From: an uncultured Tenacibaculum sp.
GTDB taxonomy: Bacteria; Bacteroidota; Bacteroidia; Flavobacteriales; Flavobacteriaceae
Length of the DNA stretch: 64,000 nt
Reading direction: 5' to 3'
NCBI GenBank assembly: GCA_947492185.1
Contig: CANLMR010000002.1
Coordinates: 1 to 64,000, forward strand
The notes beneath the pieces were generated by a model. It saw only the letters and a program-made list of their open reading frames with translations. It was not told the origin of the DNA and searched no databases. Below are positions 35,229-43,924 of the stretch, in pieces. Position 1 is the first letter of the stretch. Every line of letters begins with the position of its first letter. Made by a program: the position numbers and the translations under genes.

Positions 35229-35304
35229 GTCATTCCGTCCCGATGCTTCGGGAGATGCGGAATCTCATAGTGGTAAATAAGATTCCCGTCTTCACGGGAA
35301 TGAC
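35229..35304. repeat. dispersed palindromic repeat, copy 4 (variant)
   Basis: Begins GTCATTCCGTCCCG and ends CGGGAATGAC; it contains a local hairpin CCCGATGCTTCGGG and a second ATTCCCGTCTTCACGGGAAT. It fills the hisF-hisIE gap and is the most G+C-rich of the four. Confidence 0.7.
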
Positions 35305-35322
35305 AATTATAAAATATAAATA

Positions 35323-35910
35323 ATGAAAGTAGATTTCAATAAAAACAACGACGGTTTAGTGCCAGTTGTTATTCAAAATAGCAAAACATTACAAGTATTA
35401 ATGTTAGGTTATATGAACGAAGAAGCGTTTGAAAAAACACAAAAAGAACAAGTAGTAACTTTTTTTAGTAGGAGTAAAAATAGATTGTGGACAAAAGGTG
35501 AATCGAGTGGTAACTTTTTGTATGTAAAAGATATTAAAGTGGATTGTGATAATGACACCATTTTAATTAAAGCAGACCCTAAAGGACCAACTTGTCATAA
35601 AGGAGATATTTCATGTTTCGCAGAAGAAACACCAAAAGGTTTCGTGTACGAATTAGAGAATATTATTCACGATAGAATCGATAATAATGTAGAGACTTCA
35701 TATACCAATAAATTATTTAAAAGAGGAATAAATAAAGTCGCACAAAAAGTTGGTGAAGAAGCCGTAGAAGTTGTAATTGAAGCCAAAGACAATAACGACG
35801 ACTTATTCACCAATGAAGCAGCAGATTTGTTATATCACTACTTAATTTTGTTAAAAGCAAAAGGATTTACTTTTCAAGATATTGAAGCTGTTTTAAAAAG
35901 TAGACACTAA
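35323..35910 (+). CDS. hisIE: PRA-CH / PRA-PH bifunctional enzyme
   Basis: A 195-residue fusion. Residues ~1-105 are phosphoribosyl-AMP cyclohydrolase (FFSRSKNRLWTKGESSGNF; metal ligands in VDCDNDT and GPTCHKGDISCF). Residues ~110-195 are the phosphoribosyl-ATP pyrophosphohydrolase (KVGEEAVEVVIEAKD, then EAADLLYHYLILLKAKG). It carries steps 2 and 3 of the pathway and is the last gene of the operon. It converges on the OYE gene with a 12-bp gap and no visible terminator. Confidence 0.97.
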   Translation: MKVDFNKNNDGLVPVVIQNSKTLQVLMLGYMNEEAFEKTQKEQVVTFFSRSKNRLWTKGESSGNFLYVKDIKVDCDNDTILIKADPKGPTCHKGDISCFAEETPKGFVYELENIIHDRIDNNVETSYTNKLFKRGINKVAQKVGEEAVEVVIEAKDNNDDLFTNEAADLLYHYLILLKAKGFTFQDIEAVLKSRH

Positions 35911-35922
35911 AATTACTATTAA

Positions 35923-37140
35923 TTACTTCTTTGTCAACTTAAACTTGAATATTAAAAAGAGGTAATTAAAAAATACAGACCAAGCGCTTAGTTTTAATTT
36001 AGGTAATTTTCCTAAACCTAGGCGCTTTATTTGTGCTTCATACCAAATAATATTCATCATTCCATCAATTCCTTTTACTCCTGTTTTATTAATATTTACA
36101 GGAAATGTCGATCGAGACTCGTTTAAAATTTCATTTCCAATGTTTGGGAATAAGCAATACGGACGTGCAAGTCCTACAACATCTAATTTCTCAGAAGCAA
36201 TGGCATCTTGCATTACAGAAACAGTTCTAAATCCTCCTGTTAACATTAATGGAGTTTTAGTTATTTTTCTTGCCTTTTCGATATAATCAATAAAATAAGC
36301 TTCTCGTTCTTTTCTACTTTGTTTACGATTTCCCATCATCATTGCTGGAGCTTCGTATGTTCCTCCAGAAATTTCAATTAAATCAATTCCAGCTTCAGAA
36401 AGCAACTCAATTACTTTCATTGAATCTTCTTCGCTAAATCCTCCTTTTTGAAAATCTGCAGAGTTCAACTTAATACCAATAGGAAAATCCGGTCCAACTT
36501 GAGAACGAATTTCTTTATAAACTTCTAAAACAAATTTGGCTCTCTTTTCAAAAGTTCCTCCCCATTCATCTTCTCGCACATTTGCATAAGGTGATAAAAA
36601 CTGACTTACTAGATATCCGTGAGCACCATGAATTTGAACACCAGTAAAACCAGCTTCTTTTAAAATTCTTGAAGTAGTTCCGAAACGTTTAATTATATCC
36701 AAAATTTCATCATGAGTTAAAGCTTTCGGAATTTTTGTTGTAGCCTTTTTTCTACCTTTTGATTTTAAAGGGATAGCAGAAGGAGCTTTTAGAACATTAT
36801 TAATCTGGTCCATGGCTTGTCTTCCAGGATGGTTAATTTGCACCCAAAGATGAGTGTTTGTTCCTTTTACTGTTGCTGCCCATTCCTGTAATTGTTTAGT
36901 ATGTCTATCATCCTCAATTACAACATTCATAGGTTCACCAAGAGCTTTACTATCTATCATTACATTTCCTGTAATCAATAATCCTGAACCTCCTTTTGCC
37001 CATTCTTTGTATGCATTGATCAAAGTGGTAGTTGGTTCATGTGTTTTATTAGATAAATTCTCACTCATAGCAGACTTAGCAATTCTGTTGGCTAATACTG
37101 TTCCGTTGGGTAAGGTAATTGGATCTTGTAGTTTTGTCAT
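35923..37140 (-). CDS. NADH:flavin oxidoreductase (OYE family)
   Basis: A 405-residue old yellow enzyme-type FMN oxidoreductase. Motifs: LPNGTVLANRIAKSAMSENL at the start, VQINHPGRQA, GVQIHGAHGYLVSQFLSPYA, and LARPYCLFPNIG near the phosphate site. It has the single-domain layout, without the C-terminal FeS/FAD domains of dienoyl-CoA reductase, but with a ~70-residue basic/hydrophobic tail. The physiological substrate is unknown; the family reduces activated alkenes. Confidence 0.9.
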   Translation of the reverse strand: MTKLQDPITLPNGTVLANRIAKSAMSENLSNKTHEPTTTLINAYKEWAKGGSGLLITGNVMIDSKALGEPMNVVIEDDRHTKQLQEWAATVKGTNTHLWVQINHPGRQAMDQINNVLKAPSAIPLKSKGRKKATTKIPKALTHDEILDIIKRFGTTSRILKEAGFTGVQIHGAHGYLVSQFLSPYANVREDEWGGTFEKRAKFVLEVYKEIRSQVGPDFPIGIKLNSADFQKGGFSEEDSMKVIELLSEAGIDLIEISGGTYEAPAMMMGNRKQSRKEREAYFIDYIEKARKITKTPLMLTGGFRTVSVMQDAIASEKLDVVGLARPYCLFPNIGNEILNESRSTFPVNINKTGVKGIDGMMNIIWYEAQIKRLGLGKLPKLKLSAWSVFFNYLFLIFKFKLTKK

Positions 37141-37250
37141 TTTTAATATGAAAGGGTTAGATTCTAATTAAGATTCTAAAAATACTCATATCGCTGGAGT
37201 TTCTTAAGTTTAAAATGAAAAAGTTTTACGCATAGTTCTTAATGAATACC

Positions 37251-37258
37251 TATTTTTG
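37251..37258 (+). promoter_or_regulatory. -7 element that decides the start of the rRNA methyltransferase gene
   Basis: TATTTTTG matches TAnnTTTG. It lies between an in-frame ATG at 37242 and the ATG at 37284, which supports 37284 as the true start. Confidence 0.55.
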
Positions 37259-37283
37259 TGCATCATTTTTTAGCAATTGCTGT

Positions 37284-38513
37284 ATGAATTTTAGTGAACG
37301 AATTGTTTCAAATTACCAACCAAAGAATCTCGCTATAAAGCTTACTAACAAAGGTGAACAGCATGTGATGAAGAATCATCCATGGGTGTTTTCTAATAGT
37401 ATAGAGAAAATTAGTAAAGATCCTAAAACAGGAGATTTAGCTATTATTTTTGGTAGAAAGAAAAATAAAGTAGTTGGTATAGGTTTGTACGATTCAGATT
37501 CACCTATTCGCATAAAAATGATTCATACTTCTTCTGAAAAAGCGGTTGTAAATGAAGCGTTTTTTCATCAGAAAATAGAAAAAGCGTATCAGAAAAGAAA
37601 CACATTGCTACAAACAAACACCAACAGTTATCGCTTAATATTCGGGGAAAATGATGGTTTTCCTTCTTTCATTGCCGATGTTTATGATTCAGTTTTAGTA
37701 GTAAAGCTATATTCTGAAATTTGGCTACCTTTTTTAGAAACCATTTTAAAGAATTTACAAGAAGTTTCTAAAGCAGAAACTATCGTAATTCGTTTAAGTA
37801 GAAATGTTCAAAAATCTACAAATCATAATTTGAAAGATGGAGATGTGGTTTATGGAGTTTTGGAGAATGAAGTAGTAGAGTTCGTAGAACATAATGTGAA
37901 ATTTTCAGCAAATGTCATTAAAGGTCATAAAACAGGATATTTCTTAGATCATAGAGCGAATAGAAAGCGAGTAGGAGAATTCAGTAAAAATAAAACTGTT
38001 TTAGATGTGTTCTCTTATGCCGGCGGATTTTCTGTTCATGCATTATATAATGAAGCCAAAGAGGTTACAAGCTTAGATATTAGTAAACAAGCGCTTGAAA
38101 TAGCTGTCGAAAATGGTAAATTAAATGATTATTCTGGTGTTCATAAAACAATTGCAGGAGATGCTTTTGAGGAACTTCGCAAATTGATTCAAAATAAAGT
38201 TACGTTTGATGTAGTTGTAATTGATCCTCCAAGTTTTGCAAAACAAGCTTCGGAAATTGAACTGGCTAAAAAAAAATATGCTCAATTAGCCAGGTTAGGA
38301 GCTAAGCTAACTTCTAGAAAAGGTTTATTAGTATTAGCTTCGTGTTCATCAAGAGTTGTGGCAGATGTCTTTTTTGATATAAATGAAGATGTTTTAGAAA
38401 GTGGTAAACGTCGTTTCAAAACTGAATTGCAAACCTATCATGATTCTGATCATCCAATTGGTTTTCCTGAAGGAGCTTATCTAAAATGTGGTTATTATAG
38501 ATTTATGGAATAA
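37284..38513 (+). CDS. RlmI-like class I rRNA methyltransferase
   Basis: A 409-residue protein from ATG 37284. The N-terminal PUA-like domain (NKGEQHVMKNHPWVFSNSI) and central EEHEE region (FGENDGFPSFIADVYD, GHKTGYFLDHRANRKRV) precede a Rossmann methyltransferase domain with the SAM motif LDVFSYAGGFSVHAL and the catalytic motif VVIDPPSFAK. This is the layout of RlmI, which methylates C1962 of 23S rRNA; the exact target here is inferred. The longer form from 37242 is unlikely because the promoter lies inside it. Confidence 0.9.
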   Translation: MNFSERIVSNYQPKNLAIKLTNKGEQHVMKNHPWVFSNSIEKISKDPKTGDLAIIFGRKKNKVVGIGLYDSDSPIRIKMIHTSSEKAVVNEAFFHQKIEKAYQKRNTLLQTNTNSYRLIFGENDGFPSFIADVYDSVLVVKLYSEIWLPFLETILKNLQEVSKAETIVIRLSRNVQKSTNHNLKDGDVVYGVLENEVVEFVEHNVKFSANVIKGHKTGYFLDHRANRKRVGEFSKNKTVLDVFSYAGGFSVHALYNEAKEVTSLDISKQALEIAVENGKLNDYSGVHKTIAGDAFEELRKLIQNKVTFDVVVIDPPSFAKQASEIELAKKKYAQLARLGAKLTSRKGLLVLASCSSRVVADVFFDINEDVLESGKRRFKTELQTYHDSDHPIGFPEGAYLKCGYYRFME

Positions 38514-38543
38514 AAAAGACAAGTTTTTAAACTTGTCTTTTTT
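38513..38543. terminator. bidirectional terminator
   Basis: AAAAAGACAAGTTT/AAACTTGTCTTTTT with a two-base centre and T runs on both strands, between the convergent methyltransferase and OmpA-like genes. Confidence 0.9.
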
Positions 38544-38550
38544 ATTTAAT

Positions 38551-39459
38551 CTATTTAATAGAAGTAATGACACGTCTATTTTTTGCTCTACCAATTTTAG
38601 TTTTATTGGTAGATACTGGTTGAGTTTCTCCTTTTGAAGAAACTTCTATTTTGTCATTTGGAATTCCACTTTTAGTGAAATATTGTTTTATAAATTCAGC
38701 TCTCTTATTACCTAAACTCATATTGCTGTTATAACTACCTGTATTATCGGTATGTCCAATGATTGAACAAAAAGCGTTATCTACTTTATCTAAATACGTA
38801 GAAATGTTAACAACTTTCATACGTTGTTTAGAGGTTAAATTAGTATTAAACTCACCTGAATTGAAGTTTAAAGACAATGGGTTTTCTTGAATTTCTCTTA
38901 TAATTCTCTCGATCATTTCTGAATGATCTTTAGATTTACCAATGCTAAACCTTAAAGGATTCTGCATTATGTTAGAGGTATCAATCTTCATACGATCATT
39001 TAATTCACCAACTACGTTTATATCTCTAGTAGAAATTCCTTTTTTTGAAATATAATTTTTTATAGAGTTAGCTCTTGCATGGCCTATATTTGGAAATGCT
39101 GTACTATTAGTTTCATCACTCATGTAATACCCAGTAATGGATAATGCTTTTTCTTCTTTCTTATCACCAGACATAAAATCTTTTACTTCACCAATTTTAT
39201 TATCTAAATTTTCTGATACAGAAAACTCCATAGATGATTTTTTGAACTTTATATCATCTTTCAATGTAAAGTTTGTATTTCCATTTTCATCTAAAGTTCC
39301 AAACTTAAGAGAAGGTTTATCTTTTACAGTTGCTTTTTTTTCTATTTTAGGAATAGAAGTAGGTTTTATTTGATTTTTGTTTATTTCTTTCCAATAAAAA
39401 TAAGTTCCTATTGTTATTGTTAAAAAAATACCTAGCAGATAAATAATTTTTTTTCCCAT
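38551..39459 (-). CDS. OmpA-like peptidoglycan-binding protein
   Basis: A 302-residue protein with an N-terminal membrane anchor (~5-23). The C-terminal ~110 residues are a clear OmpA-C domain (IIGHTDNTGSYNSNMSLGNKRA, then GIPNDKIEVSSKGETQP, then AKNRRV). Residues ~90-180 (ITGYYMSDE...GHARANSIKNYISKKG) look like a second, degenerate OmpA-like unit. It probably tethers the inner membrane to peptidoglycan. The partner is unknown. Confidence 0.85.
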   Translation of the reverse strand: MGKKIIYLLGIFLTITIGTYFYWKEINKNQIKPTSIPKIEKKATVKDKPSLKFGTLDENGNTNFTLKDDIKFKKSSMEFSVSENLDNKIGEVKDFMSGDKKEEKALSITGYYMSDETNSTAFPNIGHARANSIKNYISKKGISTRDINVVGELNDRMKIDTSNIMQNPLRFSIGKSKDHSEMIERIIREIQENPLSLNFNSGEFNTNLTSKQRMKVVNISTYLDKVDNAFCSIIGHTDNTGSYNSNMSLGNKRAEFIKQYFTKSGIPNDKIEVSSKGETQPVSTNKTKIGRAKNRRVITSIK

Positions 39460-39620
39460 TTTTCTTGTTTTTAAATTTTATGTAATCCGGTTGAAAATGA
39501 ATTAACACACTAATTATGATACAGAAAAACAGAAAAAGTCACCATTAAAACTTAACTATAAACTTATATGCTTTCCAGAAGGAGCATATTTGCAATATTT
39601 ATATTCTACGTTTTAGAATA

Positions 39621-39657
39621 AATAAATCCTACTTTTATTTTTAAAGTAGGATTTATT
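39621..39657 (-). terminator. terminator of the small peptide gene
   Basis: A perfect 15-bp stem AATAAATCCTACTTT/AAAGTAGGATTTATT with a 7-base loop. It lies 28 bp after the stop of the 48-residue peptide gene and is followed by further A/T-rich sequence. It supports that short ORF as a real transcription unit. Between here and the OmpA-like gene (39460-39620) nothing else is supported. Confidence 0.75.
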
Positions 39658-39684
39658 GAAAATCATTTTTTTACTAAACTAGTG

Positions 39685-39831
39685 TTACCAATTTACACAA
39701 TAGCATCTAGGGTCCATTAGTTCTCCTGGAACTCCACATAAACATGGAATTGGCGCGCCATCTTTTCCATAGATCGAGTTTAGTTCTTGCTTGTCTAGAG
39801 TTTTTCCTAGCTTTGAAATGTCTTTTAACAT
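39685..39831 (-). CDS. Cys-rich 48-residue peptide, leader-core precursor candidate
   Basis: A 48-residue ORF (ATG at 39831). Residues 1-21 (MLKDISKLGKTLDKQELNSIY) resemble the leader of Bacteroidota 'bacteriocin-type signal' or GG-leader natural-product precursors: a short LxxISxLGKxLxKxE pattern before a Gly. Here the Gly at 22 is followed by Lys, not a second Gly. The remaining 26 residues contain four Cys in two CxC pairs (CLC at 30-32, CYC at 43-45) plus several Pro and Gly, and end in Trp. A strong terminator follows. No dedicated modifying enzyme or transporter gene is adjacent in the window. It could be a modified peptide, a bacteriocin or a signalling peptide; that is inference. Confidence 0.6.
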   Translation of the reverse strand: MLKDISKLGKTLDKQELNSIYGKDGAPIPCLCGVPGELMDPRCYCVNW

Positions 39832-39970
39832 ATTGATTAAATTTATAAGGTTAATAAACAGTAATTTAAAGGAAATCTATATGTAATTAACCCTAATAAT
39901 ATTTAAAAACCTGTAGTTGCAGTAATAATTTGTAAATCAGTATTGTAAGAGGTTTTACAAAATTGTAAAC

Positions 39971-40660
39971 CTACCAATTAAATTGTTTGAATAACGCCTT
40001 CCAGTTATCAGGGTAATCAGATATTAATTTTAATGATTCATTAGTGAAAGGATGTGTAAATTCTAATGATTTGGCATGTAGAAACAAGTTTGTCCAACCA
40101 AAGTTAGTTTCATACATGGCGTTATGGTTCTTATCTCCATATTTTCCATCTCCAATTAAGGGGTGACTAATTTTATTCATATGAATACGAAGCTGGTGTA
40201 ATCGTCCTGTTTTTGGAGTTAGTTTAACTAAACTATAACGAGAAGTATCATAAGGTTTTACTGGAATATTTTGTGTTGTAGTTTTTACACACTCTAAAAG
40301 TGTTTCCGCATCTTTATATACATTACTATCTTTTCCTTTTACAGGAGAATCAATTACACGTTTTTCTGGAGCATGACCACGAACAACTCCGTAATATGTT
40401 TTCTGAATTGTATTTTCAGTAAATAACTTTTGAAATTCAGAAACAAATTTTGTTTCCTTTGTTAATAAAATAATTCCTGAAGTTCTTCTATCTAATCGAT
40501 GCACAGGATAAAACTTCTTACCAAAATCTTCTTCTAATAATTGTAATAATGACTTTTCATTAATGACATTTCTTGAGTGATAGGCATGATGAACAACAAC
40601 ATCATTTGGCTTGGTTACACAAATACAAAAATCATCTTCGTAAATTAAATCGATATTCAT
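39971..40660 (-). CDS. RluA-family pseudouridine synthase
   Basis: A 229-residue protein with no N-terminal S4 domain. The catalytic motif is HRLDRRTSGIILLTKE (~53-68), with the conserved Asp in RLD. The later RLHQLRIHM (~162-172) and LFLHAKSLEFTHPF motifs are typical of RluA/TruC. The short, S4-less form fits TruC-like tRNA modification; the target is inferred from family. A -7-like box (TACTTTTG on the minus strand) lies at 40680-40687. Confidence 0.9.
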   Translation of the reverse strand: MNIDLIYEDDFCICVTKPNDVVVHHAYHSRNVINEKSLLQLLEEDFGKKFYPVHRLDRRTSGIILLTKETKFVSEFQKLFTENTIQKTYYGVVRGHAPEKRVIDSPVKGKDSNVYKDAETLLECVKTTTQNIPVKPYDTSRYSLVKLTPKTGRLHQLRIHMNKISHPLIGDGKYGDKNHNAMYETNFGWTNLFLHAKSLEFTHPFTNESLKLISDYPDNWKALFKQFNW

Positions 40661-40679
40661 TATTGTTATTTTAAGATAC

Positions 40680-40687
40680 CAAAAGTA
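40680..40687 (-). promoter_or_regulatory. possible -7 element of the pseudouridine synthase gene
   Basis: TACTTTTG on the minus strand, 19 bases before the ATG at 40660. No partner TTG box is visible. Confidence 0.35.
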
Positions 40688-40748
40688 GAGATATGTTATA
40701 AATAAGAAAAAACTTTATTCAACTAAGTTTTTAAATTAACTTAGTCCA

Positions 40749-41669
40749 ATGAATAAATCCAAACTACTAATTATTGCTTCATTTTTCTCTATTTATGTGA
40801 TTTGGGGCTCAACATATTTACTTAATAAAATTGCTGTAGCTGAAATTCCACCATTACTATTAGCTGCTATACGTTTTGGAGTAGCTGGAATTCTAATTTT
40901 GATAATCGCATTGCTTTTGAAAAAGTCTTTAAAAGTGAGTAAACGTCAATTGTTAAACCTAACTATTGCTGGATTTTTGTTTTTAGTATACGGAAACGGA
41001 GTTTTTGTTTGGGCGTTAAAATATGTGGATAGTGGTTTTGCAGCTTTATTAGCTTCTACACAACCCTTGTTTGTATTATTTCTACTTCGATTAATAGATG
41101 GGAAGAAAATGCAAAGAAAATCAATTATAGGTGTTTGTTTAGGTGTTTTTGGGATGTATTTATTAGTGAGTCAGAAAGAAATTGCTACTTCTGAAGGAAT
41201 GGTATTGGGAATTTTTATGATTTTATCTTGTGTTTTAAGTTGGAGTTATGGAAGCGTTTTTGTTTCTAAAGCTGATTTGCCAAAAAATTTTTTTGTAAGT
41301 ACAGGATATCAAATGACTATAGCTAGTGTTCTACAGTTGTTCTGTAGTCAGATTTTTAATGAGGATATCTCTACTGTAGAAAACATGAGTTATAAAGTAC
41401 AAGTTTCTATGGTTATTTTGATCATATTCGGTAGTATTGTAGCTTTTACTGCTTTTAATTATTTACTAAAGGTTATTTCACCAGAAAAAGTAGCAACTTC
41501 TGCATATGTGAATCCAGTTATTGCTTTATTTTTAGGATGGTATTTTTTAGATGAGAAATTTACGTCGCAATCCATTATTGCTTCAGTTATATTGTTAACA
41601 GGTGTTTACTTCATTACATCAAGAAAAAGAGTAGCTAAAAATAAAATTAGACCTTCTCAAAAAACGTAA
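40749..41669 (+). CDS. EamA/DMT family transporter
   Basis: A 306-residue inner-membrane protein with ten hydrophobic segments in two EamA repeats (~8-140 and ~153-290). The opening FFSIYVIWGSTYLLNKIAV and the repeat-end pattern ASTQPLFVLFLLRLIDGKKM are typical of drug/metabolite exporters. The substrate is unknown. The C terminus is short and basic. Confidence 0.92.
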   Translation: MNKSKLLIIASFFSIYVIWGSTYLLNKIAVAEIPPLLLAAIRFGVAGILILIIALLLKKSLKVSKRQLLNLTIAGFLFLVYGNGVFVWALKYVDSGFAALLASTQPLFVLFLLRLIDGKKMQRKSIIGVCLGVFGMYLLVSQKEIATSEGMVLGIFMILSCVLSWSYGSVFVSKADLPKNFFVSTGYQMTIASVLQLFCSQIFNEDISTVENMSYKVQVSMVILIIFGSIVAFTAFNYLLKVISPEKVATSAYVNPVIALFLGWYFLDEKFTSQSIIASVILLTGVYFITSRKRVAKNKIRPSQKT

Positions 41670-41769
41670 AAGCGCATTTTTTGCGTTAATATATAAAATA
41701 GAACGGTAGGGTTTTTATAATCTTAATTGTTATATTTATATAACCCCTTAAAAATTATGTTTATATAGT

Positions 41770-41883
41770 ATGAAGAATGCTAAAACTTTGGTCTACGCCA
41801 AATATCTTGTTGTTATGTCGGTTTTAATTTTTGGATTTGTTTATTTAATGATAAGTTATTTCAAAAACCTTCCTTTAATTTAA
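41770..41883 (+). CDS. 37-residue single-span membrane peptide
   Basis: A short ORF, ATG 41770 to TAA 41881-41883. It has a basic N terminus (MKNAKTLVYAKY) followed by one membrane span (LVVMSVLIFGFVYLMISYF). It lies in the otherwise empty 214-bp gap between the DMT transporter and the DUF1853 gene and stops exactly one base before the latter's stop codon. Charge layout and hydrophobicity are those of real small membrane proteins, but there is no family evidence and no clear promoter. Confidence 0.45.
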   Translation: MKNAKTLVYAKYLVVMSVLIFGFVYLMISYFKNLPLI

Positions 41884-42699
41884 TCACCACCATACTACAA
41901 AAAATTTAAAAATGACTCCATTAGGCTTTTTCAACCAGCATAATGGAGCATTTTTTTGCTCTAAATATTCGTTTAATTGCGTCTTGAAATTCTCAAAACT
42001 TAGCCAATCTACATTTGAATGTGCTTGAATTAGCCAGTTATGTTTAGTTGGAATATAAAATTTACAATCATCAAATTGTTTTAATTCTTCTTCATATATA
42101 TAAAACCCTGAAATACATTCATTATTTATTAGAGGAAAGGTTGTGTCTAATTCTGACAAATGGGGAAATAACTGAGCTTTAAAATATACTTTCTGACTTA
42201 TGTCTTCTGCTTTTAAATTGTATTCTTTTAATACTTCTTTAGTTTTAGGGTGATGAAGTAGTGGAAGTTGTTTGTTAATCAGTTTCTCATATTTCAGATA
42301 AAAACTATCTCTTCGGTTAGGTCCAATCCAATGTTCAATTTCAGAAGTTCCTATAGTTTTATCATATAAATAAAACTTGTATACAATCTCTAAATGTATA
42401 GGTTTTTTATCTTTAAGTAATATGCAATCCAATTCACCTATAGTAATTTTATCTTCTTGTATTTGTAAATTTTCCACAATTATTTCAATACTATCATCTC
42501 CTAAAAATTGATTAAAAACAAATTGTTCTACTAATTTTCCTAATCTCAATTTAGACTCAAGTTTAAGTTTAAATAAGTTAGTATAAAATATATGAAAATC
42601 AATATTTTGAATGATATTACTTAAGGTGTTTTTCCATAATGATTTGGACTCACAAAAACCTTGATATTGTTGTTGTAATTCTTTTTTATTGAAGTACAT
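41884..42699 (-). CDS. DUF1853 family protein
   Basis: A 271-residue protein. The pattern RLGKLVEQFVFNQFLG, then TIGELDCILL...IHLEIVYKFYLYD, then HWIGPNRRDSFYLKYEKL matches DUF1853, which resembles restriction-endonuclease-like folds (GELD...EIVYK as a possible nuclease core, by analogy). Function unknown. It diverges from the VWA-AAA operon with an 82-bp gap. Confidence 0.85.
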   Translation of the reverse strand: MYFNKKELQQQYQGFCESKSLWKNTLSNIIQNIDFHIFYTNLFKLKLESKLRLGKLVEQFVFNQFLGDDSIEIIVENLQIQEDKITIGELDCILLKDKKPIHLEIVYKFYLYDKTIGTSEIEHWIGPNRRDSFYLKYEKLINKQLPLLHHPKTKEVLKEYNLKAEDISQKVYFKAQLFPHLSELDTTFPLINNECISGFYIYEEELKQFDDCKFYIPTKHNWLIQAHSNVDWLSFENFKTQLNEYLEQKNAPLCWLKKPNGVIFKFFVVWW

Positions 42700-42781
42700 T
42701 AATTATTAAAATAATGCTAAAATAAGAATATTCATAAATCTATGATTAGTTTAAAAATACAAATAGCTGTATTTTTATAGT

Positions 42782-43921
42782 ATGATTAATGAATTCAAAA
42801 AAGGAATACGGTTTGAAAAATATGAAGCAGAGGAAGTTTCTCCATTTGATAAATTATTTGACATTTTTAAAGAATTAATTACTTATACTTCTGGTGATTT
42901 TGATGAAGCTTTTGAATGGCTAACTCAACTTGACCAAGAATATAATTTAACTACACCTGAATATACTCTTGATGATTTCCTTGAAGATTTAAAAAATAAA
43001 GGATACATAAAAGAGGAAGTTGATCCAACAAATACTGACGGTAGCGGAGAAGGAAATATAAAAATTACAGCAAAAACCGAACAAGCTATTCGACAGAATG
43101 CTTTAGATCAAATTTTTGGAAAACTTAAAAAAAGTCGTTTAGGAAATCATAAGACAAAAGTAATAGGACAAGGAGATGAACATACAGGTGAATATAGGAA
43201 CTTTCATTTTGGTGATGCTTTAGATCGAATTTCAATGACAGAGAGCATTAAAAATGCCCAAATAAATAATGGAATAGGGGATTTTTCGCTTACTGAACGT
43301 GATTTAATTGTAGAAGAAACTAATTTTAAAGCTCAAATGAGTACAGTTCTAATGATTGATATTAGTCATAGTATGATTTTGTATGGAGAAGATAGAATTA
43401 CGCCTGCAAAGAAAGTAGCAATGGCTTTGGTTGAGTTAATTAAAACGAGATATCCAAAAGATACTATTGATATTTTGGTATTTGGAAATGATGCTTGGCC
43501 TATTTCCGTAAAAGAACTTCCATATTTAAAAGTTGGTCCATATCATACAAATACAGTTGCTGGATTACAATTAGCAATGGATATTTTGCGGAGAAAGCGA
43601 AATACAAATAAGCAAATATTTATGATTACTGATGGTAAACCTAGTTGTTTACGACTACAAGATGGAACGTACTATAAAAACAGTAATGGTTTGGATAGTT
43701 ATATAGTTGAAAAATGTTATAATATGGCTTCTCAAGCCAGAAAATTGCATATTCCTATAACAACTTTTATGATTGCTCAAGATCCTTATTTAATGCAATT
43801 TATAAGACAATTTACACAAGCTAATCAAGGAAAAGCTTTTTATACAGGCCTAAAAGGTTTGGGAGAAATGATTTTTGAAGACTATGAACAAAATAGAAAA
43901 AAACGAATTAGAGGTAAATAA
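42782..43921 (+). CDS. VWA domain protein
   Basis: A 379-residue cytosolic protein. The VWA domain (~185-350) has an intact MIDAS motif DISHS starting at Asp193, and the later motifs TDGKPS and related metal-site residues. The N-terminal half is acidic and helical. It is the partner of the AAA ATPase 3 bp downstream, an arrangement like the MoxR/VWA and magnesium-chelatase I/D pairs. The pair is followed after 6 bp by the secretion genes on the same strand. Confidence 0.88.
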   Translation: MINEFKKGIRFEKYEAEEVSPFDKLFDIFKELITYTSGDFDEAFEWLTQLDQEYNLTTPEYTLDDFLEDLKNKGYIKEEVDPTNTDGSGEGNIKITAKTEQAIRQNALDQIFGKLKKSRLGNHKTKVIGQGDEHTGEYRNFHFGDALDRISMTESIKNAQINNGIGDFSLTERDLIVEETNFKAQMSTVLMIDISHSMILYGEDRITPAKKVAMALVELIKTRYPKDTIDILVFGNDAWPISVKELPYLKVGPYHTNTVAGLQLAMDILRRKRNTNKQIFMITDGKPSCLRLQDGTYYKNSNGLDSYIVEKCYNMASQARKLHIPITTFMIAQDPYLMQFIRQFTQANQGKAFYTGLKGLGEMIFEDYEQNRKKRIRGK

Positions 43922-43924
43922 ATT

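Noticed and set aside
37242..37283. Upstream ATG as start of the RlmI-like methyltransferase
   Set aside because: The -7 promoter box lies between it and the ATG at 37284, and the extra 14 residues (Cys- and Phe-rich) do not match the family start.
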